Assembly (NCBI RefSeq): GCF_026151205.1
Contig: NC_087080.1
Location: 13,153,337-13,217,336 of the forward strand
From: Bolinopsis microptera
Taxonomy: Eukaryota > Ctenophora > Tentaculata > Lobata > Bolinopsidae
DNA length: 64,000 nucleotides
Direction: 5' to 3'
In this document: positions 11,501-22,027 of the stretch, one piece after another
Position numbering within the stretch: position 1 is the stretch's first letter
Layout of the letters: every line of letters begins with the position of its first letter
Position numbers and translations under genes: made by a program
The notes under the pieces: model-generated
Database searches by the model: none
Told to the model about the DNA's origin: nothing
The model's input: only the letters and a program-made list of their open reading frames with translations

Positions 11501-14500
11501 ACTGTGGATTCTGTGTTCAAATAGTTGCAAAAAATGAACAAAATCGCCCATATCTCAGTTCGCGATATTTGCAAAACTGACTTCGCTCAAAACAATAGAA
11601 CTCAATAGGGTTTCAATATTTTTTCATGAAATTTTCAGAATCAACGTAGAATCGCATTTCGACCTTAAGTTTTAATATGGAATTTTGAGTTAGGCCTTTA
11701 AAAAAATTGGCGGCCAAATTCTGAAATTTGCCGGGCATTTTTCAGAATTTGGCCGCCAAATTTTTTTAAAGGCCTAACTCAAAATTCCATATGAAAACTT
11801 AAGGTCGAAATGCGATTCTACGTTGATTCTGAAAATTTCATGTAAAAATATTGAAACCCTATTGAGTTCTATTGTTTTGAACGAAATCAGTTTCGCAAAT
11901 ATCGCGAACTGAGATATGGGCGATTTTGTTCATTTTTTGCAATTAATTGAACACAGAATCCACAGTTAGGTAGATATTGAGCTGATAATCATAGAGAATC
12001 TGTAGTATAGGCTTATCTTCCATATAAAGTTGGTTTCATTCAAAAATATTGATATTTGACCAATTTATGGGCCAAAATCGATCAAATTTGGTGCGTATGC
12101 CCAAATATGGTCATATGGTTTTTGGCTCATAACTCAGTCATTTTTTATCCAATCTTGATGAAAATTCATATACGAGTTCAGGGGACCACTAGCTACAAGT
12201 AGAGCACCTAAAATCTGGGTTTTGGGCATGTTCAGGGTATTTGGCTAAATTGGGCCTAATTTGGACCAAATATGGGCGTAGCTGCCCCGCGGGCACCGTT
12301 TGGCGGTTGGGGTCCGGGACCCCCTCAAAAGTTCGGTCACCGGTCCTAGTTTGTTGGTCAACTGCTATCTCGAAACCAAGTTTCACAAAAAATTCAGGGT
12401 GAACCCCCAGCCTTAAAGAGCACCTACCCGCAGAGACCGGTTATTAGTTGCAAACCTTAAGGAGCACCTACCCGCAGAGACCGGTTATTAGTTGCAAACC
12501 TTAAGGAGCACCTACCCGCAGAGACCGGTTATTAGTTGCAAACCTTAAGGAGCACCTACCCGCAGAGACCGGTTATTAGTTGCAAACCTTAAGGATCACC
12601 TACCCGCAGAGACCGGTTATTAGTTGCAAACCTTAAAGAGCACCTACCTGCAGAGACCGGTTATTAGTTGCAAACCTTAAGGAGCACCTACCCGCAGAGA
12701 CCGGTTATTAGTTGCAAACCTTAAGGAGCACCTACCCGCAGAGACCGGTTATTAGTTGCAAACCTTAAGGAGCACCTACCCGCAGAGACCGGTTATTAGT
12801 TGCAAACCTTAAGAGCACCTACCCGCAGAGACCGGTTATTAGTTGCAAACCTTAAGGAGCACCTACCCGCAGAGACCGGTTATTAGTTGCAAACCTTAAG
12901 GAGCACCTACCCGCAGAGACCGGTTATTAGTTGCAAACCTTAAAGAGCACCTACCCGCAGAGACTGGTTATTAGTTGCAAACCTTAAAGAGCACCTACCT
13001 GCAGAGACCGGTTATTAGTTGCAAACCTTAAAGAGCACCTACCCGCAGAGACCGGTTATTAGTTACAAACCTTAAGGAGCACCTACCCGCAGAGACTGGT
13101 TATTAGTTGCAAACCTTAAAGAGCACCTACCTGCAGAGACCGGTTATTAGTTGCAAACCTTAAGGAGCACCTACCCGCAGAGACCGGTTATTAGTTGCAA
13201 ACCTTAAGGAGCACCTACCTGCAGAGACCGGTTATTAGTTGCAAACCTTAAAGAGCACCTACCCGCAGAGACCGGTTATTAGTTGCAAACCTTAAGGAGC
13301 ACCTACCCGCAGAGACCGGTCATTAGTTGCAAACCTTAAGGAGCACCTACCCGCAGAGACCGGTCATTAGTTGCAAACCTTAAGGAGCACCTACCCGCAG
13401 AGACCGGTTATTAGTTGCAAACCTTAAGGAGCACCTACCCGCAGAGACCGGTTATTAGTTACAAACCTTAAGGAGCACCTACCCACAGAGACCGGTTATT
13501 AATTGCAAACCTTAAGGAGCACCTACCCGCAGAGACCGGTTATTAGTTGCAAACCTTAAGGAGCACCTACCCGCAGAGACCGGTTATTAGTTACAAACCT
13601 TAAGGAGCACCTACCCGCAGAGACCGGTTATTAATTGCAAACCTTAAGGAGCACCTACCCGCAGAGACCGGTTATTAGTTGCAAACCTTAAGGAGCACCT
13701 ACCCGCAGAGACCGGTTATTAGTTACAAACCTTAAGGAGCACCTACCCGCAGAGACCGGTTATTAGTTACAAACCTTAAGGAGCACCTACCCGCAGAGAC
13801 CGGTTATTAGTTACAAACCTTAAGGAGCACCTACCCGCAGAGACCGGTTATTAGTTGCAAACCTTAAGGAGCACCTACCCGCAGAGACCGGTTATTAATT
13901 GCAAACCTTAAGGAGCACCTACCCGCAGAGACCGGTTATTAGTTGCAAACCTTAAGGAGCACCTACCCGCAGAGACCGGTTATCAACTCTTTGTGAGGAT
14001 TGAAAGATCCTTTGCCTCGTATCTCTGTCTCCAATAACACGTCCACTTTATCACCTGATCCATTTACTCATCACTAGTATAAATATTCAAACATAGCTTA
14101 TCCAAATATAAAATCTATTTTAAAAAGGGGCGAGTGAGGTCGGAGGAAGCTCACAGCAAAAAGCTTAACAAAACGAAAATTCATATTTTCCAATTTCTGT
14201 CCCATTTTCAAATATGAAAATTTCACAAATTGGATCGAATTTTTGCCAGCCAAAAAAAAAGTTCAATCTTCTCGATTTAGATGGCTAATGGACGTTCATA
14301 TCCTAATATCTAAGCTCACGGAGAAATAAATAATGAGTTCTAATGATAAACAATTAAAAGTATTATTATTAAAACCAACCAGGTAGATTAACCGTATGTT
14401 CACTAGTCTTAGTAAAGGTATCACTCCAACAAGTTGCTATGACAACCAATACTTTGCTGCACGTTACTGGGTGATGTCTGGTTACTATGACTACATCTTC

Positions 14501-17500
14501 TGTTGCCTGGTCCACAAACGTCTGAAGTCAGGATTCAGTTATTGCAGGTTATCTACTTCTGAATAGTACTCAATCGTTATCAGTAATACTGTCAGTGGAT
14601 TAACACATTTTAAATACAAACCTCAGAATATCCGTTGTCTTCAAGCCACTGGTGTAGTTTAATGAGAGCACGTTTTGCTGGCTTTATAGCATCTTCATGA
14701 GACTGTCTTACTCCTTGATACTGACGTTCCTACGGCGTAAAAATTACGGGAAAATTGGCTTTGATTTATAGTAAGTTATTATAAGTTAGACACGTCATGT
14801 AAATGAAACATTATCTAATTATTGGGGGAGATCCCCAATATGTTATATTGAGGCTCTGTAAAGTTTTAACAAACCTCCTGCACGACATGAATGTGGTGAG
14901 GTATTAGCTCGTCGTAACCACGGTTACTGCCAATACTGCACTTTGCTGCACACATCAAACCTGGGAATGATTTTTCGTTTTCAAATTGAAATTTTGAAAA
15001 AACGAGTGATTTAAATCAAGCACTCTTTTTTCATCTGATGCCACAAAATATTTAAATATCGGAAATTTTAATGACCTTTATTTGAATCTATTATCTATTG
15101 TACTGCAATAGCATGATAACAATACAAAGTGACGGTAGATAAAGTTACTATTGAATTGGGTGTTATCTCACCAGATAAAGCCAGAACATTGGGGAGGGGA
15201 TGCTCATCAAAAGGGCACGGGTTATCGTGAGTTTGATCCATCAGCATAGCGTGAGGATGAGACGAAGCCATGCGTAGGGCCGGCAGAGAGTTCACAGCTT
15301 GGTCGGAGGGCAGGTTATTGATGAAACTGCCGCAAGGTTTGCTTTCTCCATAGTGGTGTATCAGATCTGCAAGTTGCCGAGGTGAACCAGACTTACTCAA
15401 CTCTGAAATAGTTTGAGTTATTACATAAGTTAATCCTGCTCTGACAACTTAATATCTTCCTAGAAGACCGCCTTAACTAATCTTCATACAAATTTAACTG
15501 TTAACTATTAAGGAGTGACAGCTATTCGTTTAACTTGTTGATTATGAACTACACTAATATTTCTTGAGAATTACCTCTGACACAGGAGCTGATGCCCATT
15601 CTGTTGATGATCTCACAGTCCTTGTCCTCACATCCGGTGAACAGTTCTGCCACTACGTACAGGTTAGGACGGACACGGCGTGCCGCGCGCAACAGCTCTT
15701 CCCCTGAGTAGGAATTATTAGAAATGATTTTATGCAAATGAGCAGATTTTAAGAACAGGTTCTATGGTGTAATGGTTAGCACCTTGGACTTTGAATCCAA
15801 AGATCCGAGTTCGAGTCTCGGTAGAACCTCTTTTAATTTGAAAATTCATATCAATAAAGTCATGATCTCATCCTATTTAGATATCATATTCGTGTATACA
15901 TAATTTGTTTCATGCACATGTTCATATGTTGCCGGTTGTTACGTGATATTCCAGTTCATTTTCTGGGATGTTTAGATGAAACGCTGATGATTTTATCTTC
16001 ATCAAAATGGTGTTGTCACTTATCAAACATCAATCGTTGATTGATATCAAGAATTAATCCCAGAGCAAAATTAACTGTAACCAAGATTAAGAAGTAAAGA
16101 GTCTAAAAGATAGAAGACGATAAAAGTAAAATAACTGATTGAATTAAGAGTTACAATAAGAAGTTCATGGATAGTTCACACATACCAAGTACTAACATAC
16201 CACAATACACATACCAACATACATACCAACATGTAAGACGGTGTTGTGGCAGTTGTCTATTCTGAATCCATGAAATAACTTTGCCATATCGCAGGTGTAC
16301 CTAAATTATAAGACAATTGCAAATTTTATGAGATTTAGATATCTTAAAATTGTCTAATTTTAACCCGTATCCTCTCCTTAAAATGAGGACAAGATAAAGT
16401 TACTTAGTATTTAGTCGGCAGCTTTATTGAGTTACTTAAAGGTGATTACAGTAAACTAACTTTTCCATGTAATTCCAGAGCCAAGGAGCATCTTGTCTGG
16501 AGTTCCCAAATCGTAACTTTATACTATCACCCCAAATGACTATCTCTCGCTTTGTGTAAGCCTGAAATCAATCAGCTAATTTCACTAACATGACTAAGAT
16601 ACGAATTTAATACCATTTAATCTAATGGTCGAGTTCTCCAGTTTTGCAGTGATACTTACTACTCAGCATTCTATGATTAGTGAACAGTAAATTACCATGG
16701 TTTTGCTCATATCAGAAATACTTTCGCCGGTGGTCCAACCGTTGCAAGTTTTAATCCTCTCGGCATCAAGTCTGTCGTAGATATCTAGTTCTTTCTCCTT
16801 GTCAAATGAAATATCCGATATTTGGAAATACCTGGACATTTTGGAAATTAAATAATCGTAGTGAATGGTACGATGATTGGCAGGACAAAGCAATGTTTGA
16901 TTTATGGGAATCAAAAGTCTCTATCACAGACTAAAATCGAGACTAGTTACCTTTCAACCAGAGGGACGTCTCCGAATTGATGTCTTGGACCGTTTTCATC
17001 AATAAATCGGTATTTCACATCACCGACTACAGCTGTGGTCACTTTACTGATGACATCCTGAGCGGCAGCTGGTGCTACGAACTCGTTAAAGAGACTAATC
17101 GCTGTTACAATCTGAGAATTCTGTTCTGGTATCGAGGTAATTTCACTGAAATAGTAACCATGTGATAGTTTGGTGAATTCCAGTCTACACTGTATATGTT
17201 ATGAACGTACGTGATGCGCGCAAACGTCTACAAAATAAACTGAGCGCGATCCAAACTATTTTCAAGTAGACCCTTCTAGACACGTTGCCAGTTTACTAAT
17301 AAAACCAGTTTTGACTAGTTGTTAATGTTTAAAACGGATAAAGCCGAATAACGCCTTAATTTAAGATTAGTCCAGGATTATTATAGCACTTTTCGAGTGA
17401 AAACCGGAAACATCACCTCAATTCTACAAAATATTGAAACCGTATAGCTTCACTTACCGATTGGAGAGGAAAGTTCTCAGAAACCCCCCATATCGACCCT

Positions 17501-19853
17501 GCCACCATACTCCGACTGTGAGTAGTCAACCTTCCACAACTGTTTCACTACATCATCAATATGCGATCTCTTCAAGATTGAATCTTTCAGTGAATCTGTG
17601 GTACTTTCTTTGGAGTTGAACATTTTGCCCGCGTCTATTTTGTAGAGTTGTTCCAGTTTACGTGATGTTTCCACCAGATGCTGTAAGCAAAGAAAAGATT
17701 TCATGACAGATTTTCAGAATTACTTCGATTTTTGGGAAAAACTTGAAAAACATAACGTAACATCCTACTTTTCAATATAAGTTGATACTTACACTGCTTA
17801 GTCTTTTGTAAAAGGAATGGAGGTTTGTTATCTCAGAACTATCTGATAGTGTGAAACTAAACTCGCGAATACTTCTGTCAATCTGAAAAAATTTAAGATA
17901 GCAATGCAGTTCTGCATTAAAAACTCATGCACTACTAGTGTTGATATCCAGTACAGGCAATTTGCTAGCGCAGCTTCATTGTTATGTTTCTACAACAGCA
18001 CAATTCAAGTTACATTATAGCTCATCTCAGCGATTAACTGCTTCGTAAAACTCGCTGCACGATTATCATTAAGTTGTAAAAACAACTTTTGGGAGGAACA
18101 AAACATTTCAATTTAGAGATTTGAAAGTATGTAATAGAATATAACATACCAGATACGCGGGAATAAGGTTGGGTGTATTGTGTAGATTGTAATAGGACTC
18201 AGGATGTTCTAGAATATCTCTGTTGCCTGAAAATATACAATGAGGTGATTTGTAGTGTTGTAATTAGTTTAAAAGTTTTAAACTAATTACAACACTACAA
18301 ATCTATTACTTTTATTGCGAACATGAGTATGACGTAAGAAATGTCGATACGTTATTAAGCTATTTTATTTCCATCAGAATCTGTCTCACTAAGTATTAGT
18401 AAGTATATTCAGAAACAATCAAAAATTTGAAACGAAAGGGACTATCAAATCATGAGACTCTATATTCTATAAAACTACACGAATCCACCAGATTTAAATA
18501 AAACATAAGTTGGAGTGCAAGAATAATACTTAGTATGAGATTTTTTTAGAATCTCCATGTTACTAGGAGACCGGATACGGGAGCGGAGGAAACCAATATT
18601 GTTTTAAATATGTTTTAAATATGTTTTAAATATGTTTTAAATATGTTTTAAATATGTTTTAAATATGTTTTAAATATGTTTTAAATATGTTTTAAATATG
18701 ATTTAAATATATTTTAACGTTGTTGATTTCATATTCTCTCGATTTTTCTGTACCCCAATGACACTGCACGACTAAAGGAATTATTGACAAATGAAACAAT
18801 AACAAAGTAATCGGAGTGTGCCTGATCCACACCATATTTAAAAATATTTTTTTAACAAATCCCCCTCCAGGAGGAAACGTACGGGATTAATATTATTTCA
18901 TCTACATCCATCTAGAAACTTCCCAAATTGATTATGGCGCGCTGTTACTGCTAGCTTATATGTAGTAAAAATTTCAAAACACGAAACTCACATACTGATA
19001 TCACATGGTTCCCACAACATCAGAAGGAAGAACATTCCAGGTTTCTGGTGTAATCTTGAAGATGATCAGGATAACACTTTCAAATCCTTCTCATAACCTG
19101 AAATAAGAGATGCTAGTTTTTTTAACAACCAGTCAACCTGGAAACATGCAAGTTTAAACATATAATAGTATAGGTGGTTATTAGGGTCTTTTAGTTAGCG
19201 TTTAGCTGGGGATCGTAAAGAAAAATTATAACAAGTGGTAAAAATCAAGTTTTGAGAGGCAAAACTATCTCTGGAAATTTAAAGGATTACTTCGTTACAT
19301 TGACAAAGATTGTTTTAATCTGTAACAAGATACGAATGGGAAAGATTGAATTAAAACCCAATTAGTTTAAAATGATCTATACAATTTAATTTTCTTGCAC
19401 GACTCTGCAATCTCACCTTCCAGAGCTATTCAGTTTAACGAGAGCGACGATAGTTTCAGATGAGAGTTTTAAAGAGTAAGATGACCTGCTGATCCCTAGC
19501 TCCTGTACTGGCGTCAAATGTACTGTGTTGTACCCGGACTCAAGCTTATAGTGTACTGTTATTACCTCACAATCACATTAAAACAATTAAATAATATTTG
19601 TATTATCAAGACCCCTTCTCTTGGGAACGTTGGAAATGTACGAATTTTTAGCACAAAGCCGAAATTCTGTAAGACTAACATAACCGACCCATCAGAATGT
19701 TACTAAAAAGTTGGATGCATGATGAAAAGTTTCTACTACATGGTGCTTTGTAGAATTAAAATTCTTACCGAAACAATGAAATCATCCTCCAGTCTCGATG
19801 TCTCCACAAATTTGGTGAGGAAGGGATGGGAGGCAGCTATCTGATCAACTTTT
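4871..19853 (-). CDS. AGL: Glycogen debranching enzyme (amylo-alpha-1,6-glucosidase, 4-alpha-glucanotransferase), 5' and middle exons
   Basis: Multi-exon gene for the bifunctional cytosolic enzyme that shifts maltotriosyl groups and then hydrolyses alpha-1,6 branch glucose. Exons read, in gene order (minus strand): ~19853-19769, 19565-19417, ~19097-18992, 18226-18150, 17882-17793, 17680-17458, 17145-16951, 16831-16696, 16561-16461, 16300-16227, 15703-15575, 15402-15172, 14960-14875, 14729-14622, 14521-~14376, 5520-5423, 5249-5152, 5015-4871. Most adjoining exons match in phase and have GT/AG borders. Animal AGL is about 1,500 residues; these exons cover roughly its first 60%. The last exon ends at a consensus donor (GTTG|GTAAGT), but no exon for the glucosidase half is visible to its left. 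Three exons need one extra base in a homopolymer to stay in frame. Either these are sequence errors or the gene is decaying. Confidence 0.88.
5521..6319. other. AGL: AGL intron, downstream part
   Basis: AT-rich non-coding DNA between the AGL exon at 5520 and the nested GPCR gene. No exon, repeat or RNA gene is recognised. Confidence 0.4.
6320..7378 (-). CDS. Intronless class A GPCR, orphan, nested in an AGL intron
   Basis: 352 residues with seven hydrophobic spans at about 39-66, 74-100, 113-140, 155-176, 203-235, 252-275 and 298-320. Family marks seen: GN in TM1 (LAGNLSAF), the TM2 Asp (SVTDICLS), a TM3 Cys at 115 paired with Cys191 in the second extracellular loop, CNLP in TM6 in place of CWxP, and NPIIY at 314-318 followed by a basic helix 8 (RFKKFRGM). 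DRY is changed to TRC at 139-141, which removes the acidic residue. NTS near residue 31 is a likely N-glycosylation site in the extracellular tail. The start is the first Met; a second Met at residue 14 would also keep all TMs. The single exon suggests origin by retroposition or the intronless habit of lineage-expanded GPCRs. Ligand unknown. Confidence 0.85.
   Translation of the reverse strand: MFGDMCDSSTEERMSVPRHVVYITCLHTSENTSHSFDATVDIIIGTIITICLLAGLAGNLSAFTYFCQNRNKSLYLTLLIIVSVTDICLSCILFPVALSLFNTRSPTLFNSHIFCGIWTILFYFSQRVSVFSVLMIIITRCLTLLLPHYKINKLSVIKVGILFGGVLLAVQFVCTWSGEVEFRYRSYDSSCTVVPGVAPPGDSWVYYLLLLPVLTLVMVVVIFVCFMVISVVLLAGEKNHREKDTREETVTITLFTSVFLVCNLPCFVLLILQLFLDTADWLELETLLKQNPVLYWYRVVVSQFLFTALKVLFNPIIYAVRFKKFRGMVLRSLGRSAVEPAPTRRITVRGKH
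7379..11038. other. AGL: AGL intron, upstream of the nested GPCR
   Basis: No gene is recognised. It holds a (TTAA)n microsatellite at 7395-7424. There is also a diverged direct duplication of about 90 bases at about 8400-8480 and 9120-9215, sharing TTTTCCGGA, ACAAAG.AC and TGATGTCTCTATT. The last bases (11015-11038) are one partial monomer of the 44-bp satellite found beyond the foldback element. Confidence 0.45.
11047..12410. mobile_element. Foldback DNA transposon (hAT-like MITE), 1.36 kb palindrome with 8-bp TSD
   Basis: Two arms of about 675 bases are near-identical inverted copies separated by roughly a dozen bases (about 11727-11738). The same 8 bases, CCTTAAAG, flank it at 11039-11046 and 12411-12418. 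Removing the element and one copy restores an exact satellite monomer junction (GCAAA-CCTTAAAG-AGCACC), so the insertion event is directly readable. The right end read inward starts CTGGGGGTTCACCCTG. The left end is the same except that its tip has become a run of 18 Gs (11046-11063). An 8-bp duplication fits hAT transposition. There is no transposase; matching open frames in both arms are by-products of the palindrome. Confidence 0.85.
12413..13984 (+). repeat. 44-bp satellite array, about 36 copies
   Basis: Head-to-tail monomers of GAGCACCTACCCGCAGAGAC followed by CGGTTATTAGTTGCAAACCT and TAAG, 44 bases. Copies differ by single substitutions such as GTTGCAA/GTTACAA, CCCGC/CCTGC and TAAGG/TAAAG, and some variants recur in blocks. 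That pattern suggests multi-monomer duplication. The array sits inside an AGL intron, transcribed from the other strand. Its left border is the foldback element; a single partial monomer remains on the far side of it. Confidence 0.95.
14376..17680 (-). CDS. AGL: AGL exons of the 4-alpha-glucanotransferase catalytic core
   Basis: The exons at 16300-16227 and 15703-15575 together carry [13 protein letters not shown] and [15 protein letters not shown], the nucleophile Asp and acid/base Glu strands of this GH13 domain. Exon 16561-16461 has [16 protein letters not shown]. Exon 15402-15172 has [19 protein letters not shown] with the third acidic residue. Exon 14960-14875 has [19 protein letters not shown], exon 14729-14622 has [17 protein letters not shown], and exon 14521-14376 has [16 protein letters not shown]. 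All three catalytic carboxylates are present. The last exon must splice near LPG (14380-14376) because a stop follows at once; only weak GT donors are there. An A/T-rich stretch before exon 15703 holds the antisense tRNA gene. Confidence 0.9.
15759..15829 (+). tRNA. tRNA-Gln (anticodon UUG)
   Basis: A complete cloverleaf with no intron. The acceptor pair is GGTTCTA/TAGAACC with discriminator T. The D arm (TGGTGTAATGGTTAGCA) doubles as the A box. The anticodon stem is TTGGA/TCCAA around loop CTTTGAA, with anticodon TTG at 15791-15793. The T arm is CCGAG-TTCGAGT-CTCGG (B box). A TTTT terminator for RNA polymerase III follows at about 15831. The gene lies in an AGL intron on the opposite strand. 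No CCA is encoded, as usual in animals. Confidence 0.96.
17793..19853 (-). CDS. AGL: AGL 5' exons
   Basis: Exon 19565-19417 reads [20 protein letters not shown], then ISRSSYSLK, the unmistakable AGL KESGYNMIHFTPLQ.LG.SRS.YSL block. Exon ~19097-18992 has [13 protein letters not shown] and, after one missing base, NHVISV, matching EWNV...DVVYNHT. Exon 18226-18150 has [20 protein letters not shown] (EHPECAYNLVNSPHL). Exon 17882-17793 has [10 protein letters not shown]. The most 5' piece (~19853-19769) ends [18 protein letters not shown] and fits in phase, but its similarity is weak. A further stretch just upstream (INSPYGPVMTNSTDL) may belong with it. The true start codon is not identified. Confidence 0.7.
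18247..18303. repeat. Perfect 57-bp palindrome
   Basis: Two exact 28-base arms (GATTTGTAGTGTTGTAATTA then GTTTAAAA and its complement) sit around a single central G at 18275. It lies 21 bases from the acceptor side of the AGL exon at 18226, within the intron. No similar copy is seen elsewhere in the window. Confidence 0.9.
18601..18716. repeat. 11-bp microsatellite (GTTTTAAATAT)n
   Basis: About nine exact tandem copies of GTTTTAAATAT, decaying at the right end, inside an AGL intron. Confidence 0.95.
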
Positions 19854-20254
19854 CAGACTGGGTAAAGTGCGTGAGATCTGTAGAGTTGGTCATCACGGGT
19901 CCGTAAGGACTGTTTATACGTATGACACTGTAATTTTTATTGGTTCAGAGTTTATTAAGAGTTGTAATGTGGTTTGAGATGGGGATGATTGGGAGGTAAT
20001 CAATGGTGGTTATTTTCACTGTGTTAAATCAATTACGTTTTCAGGTGAAATTAAATTTTCTGTAAATGTAACCTAGTTAACCGTTTAAGTAGGAAGGCAA
20101 CACACTATTTAGTAATATTAAAATACGCTGCTCAGTTACAAATGCAATATGATTGAATTGTAACGTATTTTAATAAAAAGCACAAGAGCCCTTTAAAAGT
20201 AGTTTAAATTTAATTAGTGCTATTTGAAAGAGGGGACGAAACTTTTGTTTTATT

Positions 20255-20697
20255 AACTGTCATAGAGTGTCTGGTTGCTCGAGGAACTCAACCTAGACAG
20301 GGAAGGGATGATTGCTCGAGTACCATGTCTGGATGTTTTTGTGAATCTTATATTGCTGCAATTGGGGACAACATTGTGAAGGATCTTTCACATCATCAGA
20401 ATAGTGTACCGTTCCCTTCTGTGCTGCAGTGACATTAGCTTAAGATGTGAAAGCCTCTCCCAGTGGTTCATATTTTCCAGACCGCATATACGATCGTAGA
20501 ATGTTCGCTGGACCCCCTCCAAAAGCTGGATCTCAGTCACCTTAACAGGGTCTCACAGCGGACAACAGTACTCTAGTAGGCTTCTGACCAAACACTTATA
20601 TAGGGTAGTCATTACGGTCCTATCACGAGTTTTGAAGACACTAAACACCCATAACAGTGTGCTTCTAGCTTTCTTGACCATATTACCGATCTTAAAA
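20255..20697 (-). mobile_element. LINE 3' fragment (CR1/Jockey-like), solitary copy outside the array
   Basis: On the minus strand this encodes the post-RT C-terminal region of a non-LTR element: LEYCCPLVDPVKVTEIQLLE, then GVQ...DRICGLENMNHWERLSHLKL. That is the usual (L)EYC.P.W.P......LE.VQR block. It matches the same piece inside every 11.6-kb unit (about 31840-32280, 43480-43920, 55190-55625). The match ends at about 20697, where this copy switches to unrelated DNA, while the unit copies continue into the RT core. It is therefore a truncated insertion or an ancestral scrap next to the array. Confidence 0.75.
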
Positions 20698-22027
20698 GTG
20701 TTGATTCCACAATTCTAATCCTCGTTATATATATAGCAGAATTAATACAAATAATTTACACTAGCACTCGCTTTGTGCTAAAAATGTAATTTATTATAGC
20801 TGCCCACGACAGTTGAAACCAATTAACCTGAATCGGTGTGTTTTTGGACGCTGACTACGAATCACCCATGGATGACAAGGGATAAAAATGCTCCCCTGAC
20901 AAGATATTGGCGAAACCCTGTCTTGATCACGTGATCATATAACTGCATCAGTTATGCATGGCTAATTTTGAATTTGTAATTGCACAATTGTTAACATTTT
21001 TATAGGTTATATTTCCACCGAAAGCACATTTCCCAAATTGCGCGCATTGCAGTAACTTCTTTCAAACTTCATAATTAATCGAAATAAAATATTTTGTAAT
21101 ATATTCAGAATCAATGTGAACTTGTACAAATCAGTAATCACTTGGAATACTTTTGAAAGAAAATAACAAGCTCAAATTAAATGCAATTCAACTGTCCAAT
21201 TTCTCTTCACATAGCCATGTGTATACGCGTACTGCATGACGCGCTTGTTTCACAAGTAGAATTTGACGGATGTTACTCGTCTAGATTTCTTCGAAGTAGC
21301 GCGCGCCGTTTTCTTCTCGATGACACGAGCTACGAAGTAGCGCGCGCCGGGCCAAACCATTAGCAATGGTCAAAAGTAGAATATACTCCTTTGCCACCTT
21401 CGGCGGTCTCGCGCTACTGCAAGCGAGACCAGGGCTCTGGTTAGAGCAACAATTTCTCCGTGAAAAGCACAATAGCGCGAGTAGCTGTTGTCTAGTATGT
21501 GTGCTTCAAAAGTTATTATATTCCTCGGTCTGCAATATTGGTTAGCACACGCATACTATTACTTAGCAAGTTATAGACATATTTCATGGTTCACAGTTAT
21601 ATATATGTACGTATCAAATTGATGCGCATTCGGTGGAGATTTAACCTGCGCCTTTTTGGTTATAGATTATGCTTATCTCTTTAACAGTCATATTATAAAC
21701 CTAGCTCAGATTATCGAGCAATCTTGTTCGTTCAGTTGTTACTATTTTCTAGCAAAAACCTACAGTATAGTACGCGTACGTGTGGACCATGGACTGGTAT
21801 GGGTCTTTCATTGCACAGTTGGCATGCATGACACATGTGCATGGCTGCTGCGCGCGCGGAAATATATCCGTTATGCGCGGTTTCCAGATCCTTTGTCATG
21901 TTATTGCGACTCCGCGCGCTCCTACACGCACAGGATCAAGATGAGACCAGTCCATAAAACGAGGTCTGAAGGAAGAGGAAGTCTCAAGACAGGTCATTAA
22001 TTGTAGATACAAGTATTAATGAAAGTA
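20698..22027. other. Single-copy spacer left of the tandem array
   Basis: No gene is recognised. There are two direct copies of CGAAGTAGCGCGCGCCG at 21292-21308 and 21333-21349, and a short hairpin GGTCTCGC...GCGAGACC at about 21405-21430. CGCG-rich patches recur near 21850-21920. The stretch replaces, at similar length, the DNA that lies between the LINE 3' part and the unit start in later copies. Confidence 0.45.

Noticed and set aside
11081-12386. Open frames with matching proteins on opposite strands
   Set aside because: They are the two arms of the foldback palindrome read in mirror image; no domain or splice evidence.
12413-13984. CRISPR array
   Set aside because: The 44-bp monomers are contiguous with no unique spacers, and the DNA is eukaryotic.
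21656-22000. 114-residue plus-strand open frame left of the array
   Set aside because: No recognisable domain, no splice or start context; likely chance.
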